64,000 nt of DNA, taken from positions 68,463 to 132,462 of the forward strand of contig CAMXCT020001402.1 of assembly GCA_947184155.2 (NCBI GenBank), written 5' to 3'. This stretch comes from Cladocopium goreaui (lineage: Eukaryota > Sar > Dinophyceae > Suessiales > Symbiodiniaceae). A program made the translations under genes and the position numbers. The notes under the pieces are model-generated. The model did not search any database, was not told the origin of the DNA, and saw only the letters and a list, made by a program, of their open reading frames with translations. Positions 12,021-23,033 of this stretch are shown here, piece by piece (position 1 is the stretch's first letter; every line of letters begins with the position of its first letter).

Positions 12021-13020
12021 ATATATGAATGTAGTAAACCCAATGCCATAAACCATCCCCAAGTCATCAGTTCCCACACTATTCTCACATAGAAATACAG
12101 CCTGTTTGGCTGGGTTCACCACATTCGTTCCATCACATAAACAGCCGCCCGCAACATTTCTTAAGGCTTCACAATGAAGCGATAGAAGACGGAACTCATT
12201 TTTTTTGGGGTGTTTCTGTCATTAGGACGTATTATAACTCAACACTTTTAACTTATAAATACTTAATGTGGGAAACCCTGGCTGCCATAAACGTATGGCA
12301 AACGTAACACCCATAATGGTGTGGTGAGGGCTGCGCATGGTTTATGGCCAGGATCCTACATTGCTTATAACTCTTCCTTTCCCGCCGGAAAATAGTTGCA
12401 AGTGGACCTGCTCACCGACCATTTATTCTTTGTGGCTGTAGCAAGCTCCAAAAACCGAGTTGGACAGCTGGATGAACACATCATCTACCCTCTGGTTATT
12501 TAACATAGCCATGGAAAATGGCCCATTTATAGATGGTTTACCTTGGTTTACCTATTAAAACTTGTGATTTTCCATGGCAAACTGTTAGTCATAAGCAGAT
12601 GGTTTGGCCTTTTTGGCCTCAAGTTGGCGACGTTTCAAGAATTTCAGTCGGTCGACGAAGTTGAGTGAATCACTGCAGGAGATCAACGATTTCCGTTTTT
12701 TTTCATGGTTGGATTTCGTTTTTGTCTCATGGTTGAGAGATTTTCGTGATGATATGGATTTTCCATGACGATGAAACACAAAAGTAAAAGGGATGGATCT
12801 ATCATGAAAATTGCTAGCCTGAATTCGAGTCAATGATTGAGCTTTGAGATCTAACATTATATTCCCATATAGTATAGGCCTATTGCGAAATGAGTTCTCT
12901 CCCATGAAACATTCGGATGGGATTTTTACATCAACATCATGATTGTCTCACTTAAGTTCCACATGGGCCTACGTCGTATCGACATATTCACGGTGGTCTA
13001 GGGCCTACCTAATCTGGGTT
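12021..13020. other. No gene recognised
   Basis: AT-rich sequence holding one damaged family A element (listed separately). A minus-strand frame of 106 codons at 12,585-12,905 is rich in Lys, Ser and Arg, begins inside the element edge and resembles nothing known. Confidence 0.5.
12486..12590. mobile_element. Foldback element family A, right end missing
   Basis: The left end TACCCTCTGGTTATTTAACA and both inner arms are intact, but after GGCAAACTGTTAG the expected CCAGAGGGTA is absent. Confidence 0.75.
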
Positions 13021-13120
13021 TGTCTGAAAATAGTGTATCCCTACACCCAATGGTTAATGATCATTATCCCTACTAAATGGCTATAATTGAAGGTATAACG
13101 GTATACCCCATTTTCAGACA
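13021..13120. mobile_element. Foldback element family E
   Basis: TGTCTGAAAATAGTGTAT at the left pairs with ATACCCCATTTTCAGACA at the right with one base unpaired. The interior (CCAATGGTTAATGATCATT) is also partly self-complementary. It ends 17 bases before a coding-like island, so the island's 3' splice site would lie just beside it. Confidence 0.65.
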
Positions 13121-13137
13121 TACCCATCTGTGTCCAG

Positions 13138-13245
13138 GACATTGAGGCTTTGAGCCGGAGGTTGGATGCTTTGGAACGCTTCTGCTGCCCTGTGCTTGGA
13201 GAGGATGGGCTCCAGGAGCGCTGGGGCGCCGCCGAGCACGGCCGA
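13138..13245 (+). CDS. Candidate exon, coiled-coil-like protein
   Basis: After the acceptor CTGTGTCCAG the frame gives DIEALSRRLDALERFCCPVL, then GEDGLQERWGAAEHGRG. The regular Leu spacing in EALSRRLDALE is typical of a coiled coil. GC content and codon use are unlike the AT-rich surroundings. The 3' border is uncertain: a GT donor at 13,246 would end the exon in phase 1. No family is recognised. A chance open stretch cannot be excluded. Confidence 0.4.
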
Positions 13246-13321
13246 GGTTTGCAAGGTTTGGGGAGTCTACGAAGCACATGGGATGATCATTGGTAATCAT
13301 AATCCGTTGGGAATTACCCGG

Positions 13322-13430
13322 CCTGGTAAACAGCAACAGTTTGCGAACTGGAAAATGGCCCAGTCAAAATAGTGGATATACCCAAACATGGTGATTTTCC
13401 ATAGCAAACTGTTAAGTTTACCAGAGGGTA
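13322..13430. mobile_element. Foldback element family A, copy with damaged left end
   Basis: The right end GTTTACCAGAGGGTA and both inner arms (GCGAACTGGAAAATGGCCC and GGTGATTTTCCATAGC) are present. The left end is reduced to CCTGGTAAAC. Confidence 0.75.
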
Positions 13431-14325
13431 CCATGAACCAACCAGTTTTTGATGGAATGAGGGTTTTTGAACTTTGCTCAGAGCATACTAGTTGATTTCT
13501 GTTGGATGGGCTTTAACCCAAACATAACTAGGGGAGCCCTTCCTGTTAAGGACATATTCTTGGGTTGCAGAATCTGGGACGATTCCAATGACCAGCTTGG
13601 CGCAGAATTTTCGGTGTAAACAAATTTTTCTGGGTGCATACATGTTTTGATTTTCCAGACATTCTTCAACGAGATTCGTTGAATTTGGCCATTTGGCTGG
13701 GGGATGGACCTATAGCCATGCCCAGTGGTTCCAAATAGGGTTTCTCCTGGTGACTAGAAGGGTCGACCCGGTCGCAGGCGCAGATCTATTCGGTGATGAA
13801 AGATGTGGCTCGCCCAGTCACAAGCAAATGGCTCCTGCTGGCAGGGGGATCTTCTCACCCCCCTTTATGTTTCAAAATGGCGCCCTCAAAATCGACCATT
13901 TAGTGGTCCATTATAAACTATAAGTAACTATAATTGTAGCAGCGATGCGCTGAAAAAAAATACCCCATCTTTCGATCAACCCCAGAATTTCTTCGATCAG
14001 GCTCTGTGCGATGGAGGCAGCATGGAGCAGACCCGAGATTGTTCAGGCTCCACAAGTGGCGTTGAGCGCTTGCGCAGATCCCCTGGAAGTGGTTCCAAAA
14101 ATCTCGGAAGTTGGGGAATCTCTGGGATTTGGGACCTTCTAAAAGATTCTAAAGACCATAAAAGAAGAGCATGGCTCAGTTCATCTTCATAGGATTTTGG
14201 ATCCTTAGTTTTTTTTTTAAATAGTTTAAGATCCTAAAAGATAGCCATTGATTGGCTCGCGTAGGTCTGAGGGCGAAAGCTGCCGTGGATCAGCTATGGG
14301 AGACGCATAGCTCAGAGGCTGGGAG
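13431..14325. other. No gene recognised
   Basis: Mixed-composition sequence, inferred to be intron if the islands on either side belong to one gene. A plus-strand frame at 13,693-13,923 is not recognised. Confidence 0.4.
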
Positions 14326-14426
14326 TTTCGATCTCCGTCAGTGGAGATCGCAACATCGACCCATTCGACCTGGCCCAGATGAAGATGCTGAACCAGCACA
14401 TGGCCGACATGCAAGGCTCCCTCCAA
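14326..14426 (+). CDS. Candidate exon
   Basis: The frame gives VSISVSGDRNIDPFDLAQMK and continues MLNQHMADMQGSLQ. It looks like a protein segment with a short amphipathic helix. A phase-0 GT donor (GTCTTT) follows CAA at 14,426 and would fit the phase-0 start of the next candidate exon at 14,538. The left border is a guess that fits a phase-1 upstream exon. No family is recognised. Confidence 0.35.
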
Positions 14427-14537
14427 GTCTTTCTCTCAGTCGGCATTGAGATATGTTGAGATCATCAACCACATCTTTGCATTTTTTGAGCTCCAGACAC
14501 TTGAAATCTCCAATCCCTCTTCGAAGATGTTTTTCAG

Positions 14538-14588
14538 GAGTTGAAGGATGCTATCGCAGAGGTGCATTGTGAAATCAGTGAGAACATG
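14538..14588 (+). CDS. Candidate exon, coiled-coil-like protein
   Basis: Seventeen codons (ELKDAIAEVHCEISENM) lie between a TTTTCAG acceptor and a GTGAGT donor, both close to the standard eukaryotic consensus. The heptad-like Leu, Ile and Val spacing suggests a coiled coil. The exon is phase 0 at both ends and joins the next island in frame. Confidence 0.5.
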
Positions 14589-14778
14589 GTGAGTTTCTGG
14601 CAGATTTGGGAGTAGATGATCAGTAGATGATCAGTAGATGTCTTTTCGTGGCTCTTTTTTATGGGATAGAACATGATAATCACATGATATAAACATATCA
14701 AGATCACTTGGAATCACTTGGAATATTACCATGGAAATATCAACACGAATCAACGAGCCGCTGTGGAGCCATTTTTAG

Positions 14779-14886
14779 GTGGTCCCACGTCACAAGTTGG
14801 AGGAGCAACTTGCACACGCCTGCGCATCCGTCCGGGACGAGGTGTGTGTTTTCGAGTCCGATCTGGCAGTTTCTAATCGCAACATG
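14779..14886 (+). CDS. Candidate exon, coiled-coil-like protein
   Basis: Thirty-six codons between the acceptor ATTTTTAG and donor GTTAGT read VVPRHKLEEQLAHACASVRD and then EVCVFESDLAVSNRNM. The end (RNM before the donor) mirrors ENM before the donor of the previous exon, and both borders are phase 0. A further island from 14,982 after GCAGTAG reads LTAVWTRQACSLCAQLRQ and may be the next exon. Protein family unknown. Confidence 0.5.
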
Positions 14887-15110
14887 GTTAGTGCATTTTT
14901 TCAATCTGGATATTTCTATACATTTCTATCAGTATGGCTGTGTTTAAATCAGGTTTGAATCAACCTTGCTGGTTGCAGTAGCTGACTGCTGTGTGGACCC
15001 GCCAGGCCTGTTCTCTTTGCGCGCAGCTCAGGCAAGGAATCCAGGGCTAAGAAGGTCAAGTTGCCCAGAAAAATCATGGGATGAGGAATTGCTGAACCAC
15101 GAAAAATGGA

Positions 15111-15200
15111 TCATTGATGATTGATGATGATTGATGATCATTGATTCTTGATGATTATTATATTGATGATTATTGATTATTGATTCTTGATGATTATTGT
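15111..15200. repeat. TGATGATT simple repeat
   Basis: Imperfect repeats of TTGATGATTATTGATTCT type. No coding potential. Confidence 0.85.
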
Positions 15201-15310
15201 GTTATTCCATTTGTGGCTCGGCCCACCGTGAAAGACCCATCGAAGTCAATGGACAGAAAAAATTACCGCGATTACCAGCTGGATGATTACCAGAGATTCT
15301 TTTTTCATGA

Positions 15311-15416
15311 TACCCTTTGGTTATGACTAACATAGCCATGGAAAATCACCATTTTTAATAGGTAAACCATCTATAAATGGGCCATTTTCCATGGCTATGT
15401 TAAATAACCAGAGGGT
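15311..15416. mobile_element. Foldback element family A, nearly perfect palindrome
   Basis: TACCCTTTGGTTATGACTAA at the left; the right half (GCCATTTTCCATGGCTATGT, then AATAACCAGAGGGTA) is close to its reverse complement. Compared with other copies the interior is in the opposite orientation. Confidence 0.85.
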
Positions 15417-15851
15417 ACACATATTTTTCTTACTGGTGCTTTAGTAGGGAATGGATGGGTTGCTGGGGGTTGCTGGGATGATGAAATTGATAGTTAGCCA
15501 GTGGATCATTCCCGAAAATTCCCTGCGTTTAGCACCAGTAAGTCTTGGCCTACAATACCAATGCGCTAAAAAAATGGGACACGGTTGGGAGTGCAGACAG
15601 CTAGTGAACTGGATAAAAATCATCCCATCGGATTGTACCCCTAAAAACATAAAAAAAACCATTGTAGAAACCACTACCAATCATTATTACTCATTGTAAA
15701 AAACCATTACGAAGCTACTATATCCCCATGATGTCCGAATAAATCGCATTTTTTGTCGTCATCCCCAAATAGATGGAACAGTAAATCATCATCAAAGGAG
15801 TACACATTGACTTTTCCATCAACAATGGGAAAGACCAAAAAAGTATATGCA
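15417..15851. other. No gene recognised
   Basis: AT-rich sequence leading into the 31-bp repeat. An 82-codon frame at 15,451-15,699 has no recognisable similarity. Confidence 0.45.
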
Positions 15852-17866
15852 TATCAGTTATACCAGTTGTATCACCTACATTACAATTTTACAAGTATTA
15901 TATCAGTTATATTACCATTTTACACGTATTATATAAGTTATATTACCATTTTACAAGTATTATCTCAGTTATATTACCATTTTACAAGTATTATCTCAGT
16001 TATATTACCATTTTACAAGTATTATATGAGTTATATTACCATTTTAAAAGTATTATATATGTCAGTTATATTACCATTTTACAAGTATTATATCAGTTAT
16101 ATTACCATTTTACACGTATTATATCAGTTATATTACCATTTTACACATATTATATCAGTTATATTACCATTTTACACATATTATATCAGTTATATTACCA
16201 TTTTACAAGTATTATATTAGTTATATTACCATTTTACAAGTATTATATCAGTTATATTACCATTTTACACGTATTATCTCAGTTATATTACCATTTTACA
16301 AGTATTATATCAGTTATATTACCATTTTACACGTATTATCTCAGTTATATTACCATTTTACACGTATTATATCAGTTATATTACCATTTTACACGTATTA
16401 TATCAGTTATATTACCATTTTACAAATATTATATCAGTTATATTACCATTTTACACGTATTATATCAGTTATATTACCATTTTACACGTATTATATCAGT
16501 TATATTACCATTTTACAAATATTATATCAGTTATATTACCATTTTACACGTATTATATCAGTTATATTACCATTTTACACGTATTATATCAGTTATATTA
16601 CCATTTTACAAATATTATATCAGTTATATTACCATTTTACACGTATTATATTTTACAAGTATTATATCAGCAATATTACCATTTTACAAGTATTATATCA
16701 GCAATATTACCATTTTACAGGTATTATATCAGTTATATTACCATTTTACAAGTATTATATCAGTTATATTACCATTTTACAAGTATTATATCAGTTATAT
16801 TGCCATTTTACACGTATTATATCGGTTATATTACCATTTTACACGTATTATATCAGTTATATTACCATTTTACACGTATTATATCAGTTATATTACCATT
16901 TTACACGTATTATATCAGTTATATTACCATTTTACACGTATTATATCAGTTATATTACCATTTTACACGTATTATATCAGTTATATTACCATTTTTCACG
17001 TATTATATCAGTTATATTACCATTTTTCACGTATTATATCAGCAATATTACCATTTTACAAGTATTCTATCAGTTATATTACCATTTTACAGGTATTATA
17101 TCAGTTATATTACCATTTTACAGGTATTATATCAGTTATATTACCATTTTACAAGTATTATATCAGTTATATTACCATTTTCACGTATTATATCAGTTAT
17201 ATTACCATTTTCCAAGTATTATATCAGTTATATTACCATTTTACACGTATTATATCAGTTATATTACCATTTTACAAGTATTATATCAGTTATATTACCA
17301 TTTTACACGTATTATATCAGTTATATTACCATTTTACAAGTATTATATCAGTTATATTACCATTTTACAAGTATTATATCAGTTATATTACCATTTTACA
17401 AGTATTATATAAGTTATATTACCATTTTACACGTATTATATCAGTTATATTACCATTTTACAGTATTATATCAGTTATATTACCATTTTACACGTATTAT
17501 ATCAGTTATATTACCATTTTACAAGTATTATATCAGTTATATTACCATTTTACAAGTATTATATCAGTTATATTACCATTTTACACGTATTATATCAGTT
17601 ATATTACCATTTTACACGTATTATATCAGTTATATTACCATTTTACAAGTATTATATCAGTTATATTACCATTTTACAAGTATTATATCAGTTATATTAC
17701 CATTTTACACGTATTATATCAGTTATATTACAATTTTACAAGTATTATATCAGTTATATTACCATTTTACACGTATTATATCAGTTATATTACCATTTTA
17801 CAAGTATTATATCAGTTATATTACCATTTTACAAGTATTATATCAGTTATATTGCCATTTTACAAG
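15852..17866. repeat. 31-bp tandem repeat (minisatellite), about 65 copies
   Basis: The unit is CAGTTATATTACCATTTTAC plus AAGTATTATAT; CAG recurs at 16,094 and 16,125 and so on at steps of 31. The main variants are ACACGTATT and ACAAATATT for ACAAGTATT. Because 31 is not a multiple of three and no phase contains a stop, the array stays open for over 350 codons (the YYHFTSIISVILPFYTYYIS type); this is not evidence for a protein. The last unit ends TTTTACAAG exactly at the edge of a coding-like island. Confidence 0.95.
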
Positions 17867-17934
17867 GGAAACTGCACTGGATTCCAGGACAGAAATGCTT
17901 GATCGGGTCGCCACGTTGGAGACGTCGCAGGCAG
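17867..17934 (+). CDS. Candidate exon, coiled-coil-like protein
   Basis: Directly after the last 31-bp unit the frame reads ETALDSRTEMLDRVATLETS and QA, ending at GCAG before GTCCTG. The Leu spacing in ALDSRTEMLDRVATLE is coiled-coil-like and matches the flavour of the 13,138 and 14,779 islands. The exon is 68 bases long with a one-base overhang at each end. Its link to the earlier exons is not proven. Confidence 0.4.
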
Positions 17935-18267
17935 GTCCTGGAAAAAACCGGCGCCATGTGGCTATGTATATACAGCCTAATATACATACACATAAGAAAC
18001 TGGAATGTAATAGGTTATATTATGATATATTAGTATTATCATTTATATTGATTTATTGTAATATGTTTTATTTTGCTTTGATATATATGATATTGTATTG
18101 TATCGTATTTTCATAGAATGTTATGTTATACTGTATATATTATACATAAAACTGGGGTATGTTCCGCATCTGACTACTTTCGCAGATGCCTGGGATCTGC
18201 ATCGCTCAAGAACTTTTATTTGGAACTTATCCTCGGATGTTTATTTGAACATCACTAAGGAAGGGTT
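17935..18267. other. No gene recognised
   Basis: AT-rich sequence with TATTATAT-like simple repeats, probably intron or intergenic. Confidence 0.45.
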
Positions 18268-18378
18268 TTCCTTCTATTACCCTCTGGTAAACGTTTACAG
18301 TTTGCGAACTGGAAAGATCCACCAACTATTCTAGCTGGGTAAATCAACTATTTCGACTGGGCAATGGCTTCAGAGGGT
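18268..18378. mobile_element. Foldback element family A, damaged right end
   Basis: The left end TACCCTCTGGTAAACGTTTA and inner arm GCGAACTGGAAAG are present. The interior is inverted relative to most copies, and the right end is reduced to CAGAGGGTG. Confidence 0.75.
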
Positions 18379-18747
18379 GGCAGCCCCGTGCGCCAAACTT
18401 CTGTCCGCAAGGCAATGGAATCACGGTTGTTGGAGGCTTGGAGTCACTGCGACCTCACTGGGAATCATGGTTAATAAGGGAAATCATCGCCAAATTGCCG
18501 CAAGATTCAGGTTAGTGAAATATTATAATTTACCCGGATATATATATATATATTCCCATATATATTCACATATTCCCATAATCATATTATATTATTCCCA
18601 TTGTATCCATTTATAGAGCAAACACAACTATTACCAGGTCGTTATGATGGTTGATATGGTTAACAAATGGTTAATGATGGTTAATCATCTATGGTTTTCA
18701 TAGTGGTTAATGATGGTGAATAATGGATAATGATGGTTAAGAATTGA
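18379..18747. other. No gene recognised; ATGGTTAATG repeats at its end
   Basis: A TA microsatellite lies at 18,538-18,575. From about 18,640 imperfect ATGGTTAATG units lead into the family B element, as they also do before 10,996 and 40,107. Confidence 0.5.
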
Positions 18748-18965
18748 TACTTGGTGGCGAACTAACCCACGAATCGTACCCTCTGGTTATGACTAACAGC
18801 TCGCTATTGAAAATGGCCCAGTTGAAATAGTTGATTTACCAAAAATGGTGGTTTTCCAGTTCGCTATGTAAACGTTTACCAGAGGGTAGGTTATAACTTA
18901 TAAGCCTAGTTATATATAAGTGGATTCACCGTACTGACCCCACGCGCACAAAAACCAAACATCTT
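18748..18965. mobile_element. Foldback element family B interrupted by a family A element
   Basis: TACTTGGTGGC opens the element and CCCACGAATCG follows. A complete family A copy (18,777-18,888) then breaks it, after which the B interior resumes with TTATAAGCCTAGTT and ATAAGTGGATTCACC. The right terminal repeat is missing. Confidence 0.8.
18777..18888. mobile_element. Foldback element family A, complete, nested in family B
   Basis: It runs from TACCCTCTGGTTATGACTAA to GTTTACCAGAGGGTA, with inner arms GCTATTGAAAATGGCCC and GGTTTTCCAGTTCGC. The uninterrupted B copies at 19,582 and 40,107 read through this point (CACGAATCGTAA), which identifies the insertion site. Confidence 0.85.
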
Positions 18966-19225
18966 TTTCCTACTTACCATTCAAAACCATTGAACACCTA
19001 TGGCTTTCCGAATTCGGGAATGATTTTTTTTACTACCAGCGATGACTTGACATGAAGACCAAGAAAACCAAGAAAACCAAGCTTCTGATTCATAGCCAAA
19101 GTTGAATTAATATATAGTTAACCATCAACTCGATGACTCGAGCCAAAAGCCCAGCTGATATTAGTTACCAGGGCTACCAGCCAGATCCATGATTTTGGAT
19201 GATTTTGAGCCTGCTGTTTCCGTTG

Positions 19226-19344
19226 TAGCCTCTGGTAATTTCACAGTTTGCTATTGAAGCCATGGCCCATAGAAAAGGTTGATTTATCGAACTTAAAGAT
19301 GGTGATTTTCCAGTTCGCAAACTGTAAACGTTTACCAGAGGGTA
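19226..19344. mobile_element. Foldback element family A
   Basis: The left end is slightly altered (TAGCCTCTGGTAATTTCACA) and the right end GTTTACCAGAGGGTA is intact. The inner arms contain CCATGGCCCATAG and GGTGATTTTCCAG. Confidence 0.8.
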
Positions 19345-19581
19345 ACTTGATAATCTGATACTCATGCGAGAAACTTTTTGTGACGTGGTGAGGCACCCCA
19401 CTGATTATGACTGTAGTTAGCGGCAATGTGAAGGGCGTTCTGCTGACTGTGATGATCATCTCGGTTGCGAAAGTTTTTTGTTTTTGAACATCAAGACGAT
19501 GATCCAAAAACTGACCTGACGCTAGTCTGAACTTTTTCTAGCCGCGGGCGTTGATTGAAAAGCACAGAATTCTTGCTTCTT

Positions 19582-19712
19582 TTTGGTGGCTCATCCCACG
19601 AATCGTAAATTTAACTTATAACCCTAGTTATTTCAGTGGATTCAGCTTACTTATCTCACTGACAAAACCAGACATATAACCTACTTGGGATTCGCGGGTA
19701 GTTCGCCACCAC
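19582..19712. mobile_element. Foldback element family B, diverged ends
   Basis: It runs from TTTGGTGGCTCATCCCACGA to TCGCGGGTAGTTCGCCACCA. The interior shares TTATAACCCTAGTT and CTTATCTCACTGA with the 10,996 copy. Confidence 0.8.
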
Positions 19713-20039
19713 GTATGATGTTCTATGTCCGCATTTGCTGCTCGTTGGTGCAGGCATTTCCACCATCCCCACAGGTGGGCCTGTGTGCTGAAATGTGAGC
19801 TGCATGTGGTGTCCAAATATTTTCGAAGACACAGATGATGTGAACATTGGTGATAAACACCAAGAACATGCAAGAACATATGATATTAATGGGTCAGTTT
19901 CAAAGATTTTGGTTTTATTCTAATGGGATTGTGACCCAGTTGATTTATACAGCGCAACCCCGAAATCCAGTGGTTCATCGTCATTTTCCTCATTGGAATT
20001 GGAGTTGCATTTTTTTTCTCGCTACGGTAAGCCCTGTTT
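19713..20039. other. No gene recognised
   Basis: Short frames only; no family similarity seen. Confidence 0.4.
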
Positions 20040-20161
20040 TCAGACACAGCCAGAATATTTTACACATATATAATCATATATAATCATATGTAAATACGTA
20101 TATATATATATATTACATATACATATATACGTATATATATATACGTATATATATATATACG

Positions 20162-20194
<33 letters not shown>

Positions 20195-20254
20195 GTATAT
20201 ATATATATATACATGCGTGCATGCATGCATGCATGCATGCAGACAGACAGACAG

Positions 20255-20287
<33 letters not shown>

Positions 20288-20290
20288 CAT
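20040..20290. repeat. TA, TGCA, GACA and CATA microsatellite cluster
   Basis: Alternating ATATATAT and TATACGTATA runs to about 20,210, then ATGCATGC, ACAGACAG and ACATACAT runs. Confidence 0.9.
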
Positions 20291-20465
20291 ATATACATAT
20301 ATGTGTACCTTGACCCTCCAAAACCCATAAAATTCGTAGGGTGGCACTTAAAACCCAGGGTTTTAAAACGAAAGCCGGTGTTTCTCATTTCAACAAATTT
20401 CACCACCATGTCCCGAGATGCTTTGATTTTCTTAGTGCTCACCAGTTCCAAGGGGTTCCAACCCA

Positions 20466-20645
20466 CGTTTTAAAACACGGGTTCACACGGGTTAAACACG
20501 GGTTGCACACGGGTTAGCAATACCCGGTGTTCCCAAAAAAAAACAGGGTTTTCACCAAAAACCCGAGGTTTCCGAGGTTTCCCCCAGAAAAACACGGTGT
20601 ACACCTGAGATAAACACGGGTTACACACAGGTTGCAAACGAGGCT
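20466..20645. repeat. ACACGGGTT short repeat region
   Basis: Imperfect ACACGGGTT / AACACGGGTTGC units are mixed with AAACCCGAGG and AACCCAGGG; CCCAGGGTTTTA also occurs near 20,360 and 20,783. The mixture of GGGTT and AACCC strands makes the area locally self-complementary. No coding potential. Confidence 0.7.
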
Positions 20646-21112
20646 TGAATTCCGGACCCGTACTTTTGCAGATGTGTATGTAGATGTGAAGTCCTGACAA
20701 AGCAGGAGCTCTGTTGGAAGCAAACATGTTTTTTTTTTTGCAACAAACCCGAGGTCTTGAGCATGATCACGGCTAAACCCAGGGTTTTAGTTTGAACCCG
20801 ACAAATTTGTAGGGTTTGGAAGCTAAGGGTATATATATACACATATTTACAAATATATAGATATGATTTTTATAAATATGATATATATATATATATATAT
20901 TATACATTCTATATCTAAATATTAATGTGTATATTTATTTGTATATCTCTATACACACACCTCTATTGTCCATCACTGGCAAGCGGTCTCGCAGGCAGCG
21001 CCACAGCGTTCTGGTCCGAGGGGAGCGACCGTGGGACCCTGCGTGGCACGGCCCGAAGAGGCAACTTTGAAGGCTCGGACGTCGCCGATTTCGTTGGGAT
21101 TTCCTGCAGCAT
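20646..21112. other. AT-rich sequence ending in a GC-rich island
   Basis: TA microsatellites fill about 20,830-20,960. From about 20,975 to 21,112 the sequence becomes GC-rich and open in two plus-strand frames (one reads SGLAGSATAFWSEGSDRG and continues), which may be an exon, but neither frame is recognised and no clear splice sites were chosen. Confidence 0.35.
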
Positions 21113-21239
21113 GGGGCCCCGTAAACGATAGCGTTCAGTTGAGATATGGCTGTGGTTGAATTCTATGGTTTATGGTAGTTCTAACTATAGTATTCATGGG
21201 GTTTATAAACAAAGTCTTAACTGGGGGGCACCATCCTGT
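21113..21239. mobile_element. Foldback element family D, copy 3
   Basis: The right end GGGGGGCACCATCCTGT is intact and the left end is reduced to CATGGGGCCCC. The shared interior GCGTTCAGTTGAGATATGG and TTGAATTCTATGG is present. Confidence 0.75.
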
Positions 21240-21668
21240 GGGCATATATATATATATAATTGGAAGAACCCACTGAACGAATCGGGGACTTACTAAGCAG
21301 TGTTACTAACCTACTAAGCGGGAGGATCCTCCAAATGGGAATCTCATCAACTACTGTAAGTTGGGTTATAATTGGGATAGAAGACACTTAATATGATGAA
21401 GGGGATGATGCTGGGATGGTCATTATTTTTTATTGGGACTTAACCATCAAGCAACAGGGATTTGTAAATGATTATCATGGGGATAGAGAGGGTTCATCAT
21501 CAATGGGAGGAAACATAGGGGTCTGAGAAAACAAACCATGTTTCGTCCATGGCACAGATGAGCAGTGTTCTGTGAGACCCTGGTAGCAGTGCTCATCAAT
21601 GTGGATTGACATTACACGATTTAACAAATTTAACCAGCATCTCTCTCTCTCTCTCAGTATATACAGAA

Positions 21669-21784
21669 CTGGTTGGTGGTTTGGAACATGGCTTTTATTT
21701 TCCATTCAGTTGGGAATGTCATCATCCCAATTCACGTCCACTCCATCATATTTTTCAGAGGGGTTGGCGAAAAACCACCAACCA
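21669..21784. mobile_element. Foldback element family C, copy 1
   Basis: CTGGTTGGTGGTTTGGAACA at the left and AAAACCACCAACCA at the right. The interior has TTGGGAATGTCATCATCCCA and TTTTTCAGAGGGGTTGGCG, shared with copies at 34,052, 41,747 and 43,879. Confidence 0.85.
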
Positions 21785-22679
21785 TATATATATATATTAT
21801 TATATTATAGTATTGTGGATTATAATATATCAACCACCAACCAGAGAAATGTGTTTTTGAAGTACCTGAAATCGGAAACAATCTGAGGAAACGATGCTTG
21901 TTTCGACACTGCTGAGATGGGTCATCATTTTGGGACATAGTAAACCTTCTAAATAGATAGAAAAGTTGGACACTTCGAATTTGGGGGAGTGATATACATA
22001 TAATCCCAACTTTTTTTGGGATTTTCCAGCAAAGTGAAGTCCCATTGATATTTTCTTGATGGTTAAAGTCCCAATTATGTTTGCCAGCAAACCATATTTG
22101 ATTGGAGGGTAACCAGCAAAAAACACAAATTTGCGCGCTGTCCAAGTTTGGCCTCGGACATGCTGCGCACACACACACACCCACATATTTATCCTTGATT
22201 TTCCGATGGTAAACCAATAATAAGGATGGTTTCCCCAATCAAAATCCGTCATTTTTACCAAGCGGGATGCGGGAATATGACTTGAGACAAACCTGACAAT
22301 GATCCAAGGGGCACACATGAAAATTGCAAAACCAGAGTCACCAGAGACTCTGCTAAGCTTGGTGGTTATTCTGCTTGGCACAAAAAAACATCTTTTTTTT
22401 CCAGCTAATCATTGGAACATCCATCCGAGCAAATCCTGGGAACATGGCCGCCACAGGTCCGTCCTGCAGTGGGCAACGTCGCGACTTACAGCTTGCAGGA
22501 GCCCACCAATTTTTGGGTTTTTCATGGGCTAGAAACATCCACTAGGCCACGGGGATTTTCCATTGGGGATTTTCCATGGGAATATAGTAGGACAGGATGG
22601 GATACGATAGCGAAAATGTGGGGAAAATTGCCATGTTAAATTCGCGGAGGGCAGTCCAGTAGCCCCCTGGATTCGAGGT
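21785..22679. other. No gene confidently recognised
   Basis: A GC-richer patch at about 22,425-22,515 contains short open frames but no convincing exon. Minus-strand frames of 168 and 183 codons (21,732-22,381) overlap each other in two frames and show no family similarity. Confidence 0.4.
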
Positions 22680-22785
22680 GAGCAAACACTTTGCGAAGTG
22701 GAAGCCATGGCCCATAGTTAAATAGTTGATTAATCCCCATTAAGAATGGTGATTTTCCATAGTTATCTTAGTTTACCAGAGGGTA
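22680..22785. mobile_element. Foldback element family A, left end eroded
   Basis: The right end AGTTTACCAGAGGGTA and arms CCATGGCCCATAG and GGTGATTTTCCATAG are clear. The left end is not recognisable. Confidence 0.7.
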
Positions 22786-22922
22786 AATTATAGGTGAACA
22801 GGAAACATGATGACAAATGCTTGGATTTGTACAAACGATGAGCTTCGGAATGTCATTTGAGTGACATTGTGCCGAGACTTTGACCAGGGGATGGATCAAA
22901 GACGACACGTCGCTTGTCTCAG

Positions 22923-23033
22923 GAGTCAACTGAGGAATTGAGAAAGTGCCTGAAGGATCTGAATGACGTTTCGCCGCGCGCTGCTTGCCCCGCTTGCCCC
23001 GTGGTCCAAAGCTTGCCCTGTGGTCCAAAGTAG
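22923..23033 (+). CDS. Candidate C-terminal exon of a gene upstream of the ferredoxins
   Basis: After the acceptor CTTGTCTCAG the frame reads ESTEELRKCLKDLNDVSPRA and then ACPACPVVQSLPCGPK to a TAG stop at 23,031-23,033, 36 codons in all. ELRKCLKDLND is helix-like and the codon use is richer in GC than the surroundings. It may close the coiled-coil gene whose candidate exons start at 13,138, but the chain of exons between was not resolved. Confidence 0.35.
   Translation, partial: ESTEELRKCLKDLNDVSPRAACPACPVVQSLPCGPK

Noticed and set aside
14290..14345. tRNA-like arms (TAGCTCAGAGGCTGGGAG and GTTTCGATCTC)
   Set aside because: No acceptor stem or anticodon arm could be paired around them.
16800..18116. 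Open frame of 438 codons on the plus strand
   Set aside because: All but the end lies in the 31-bp repeat, whose unit has no stop in any phase; length alone is no evidence of a protein.
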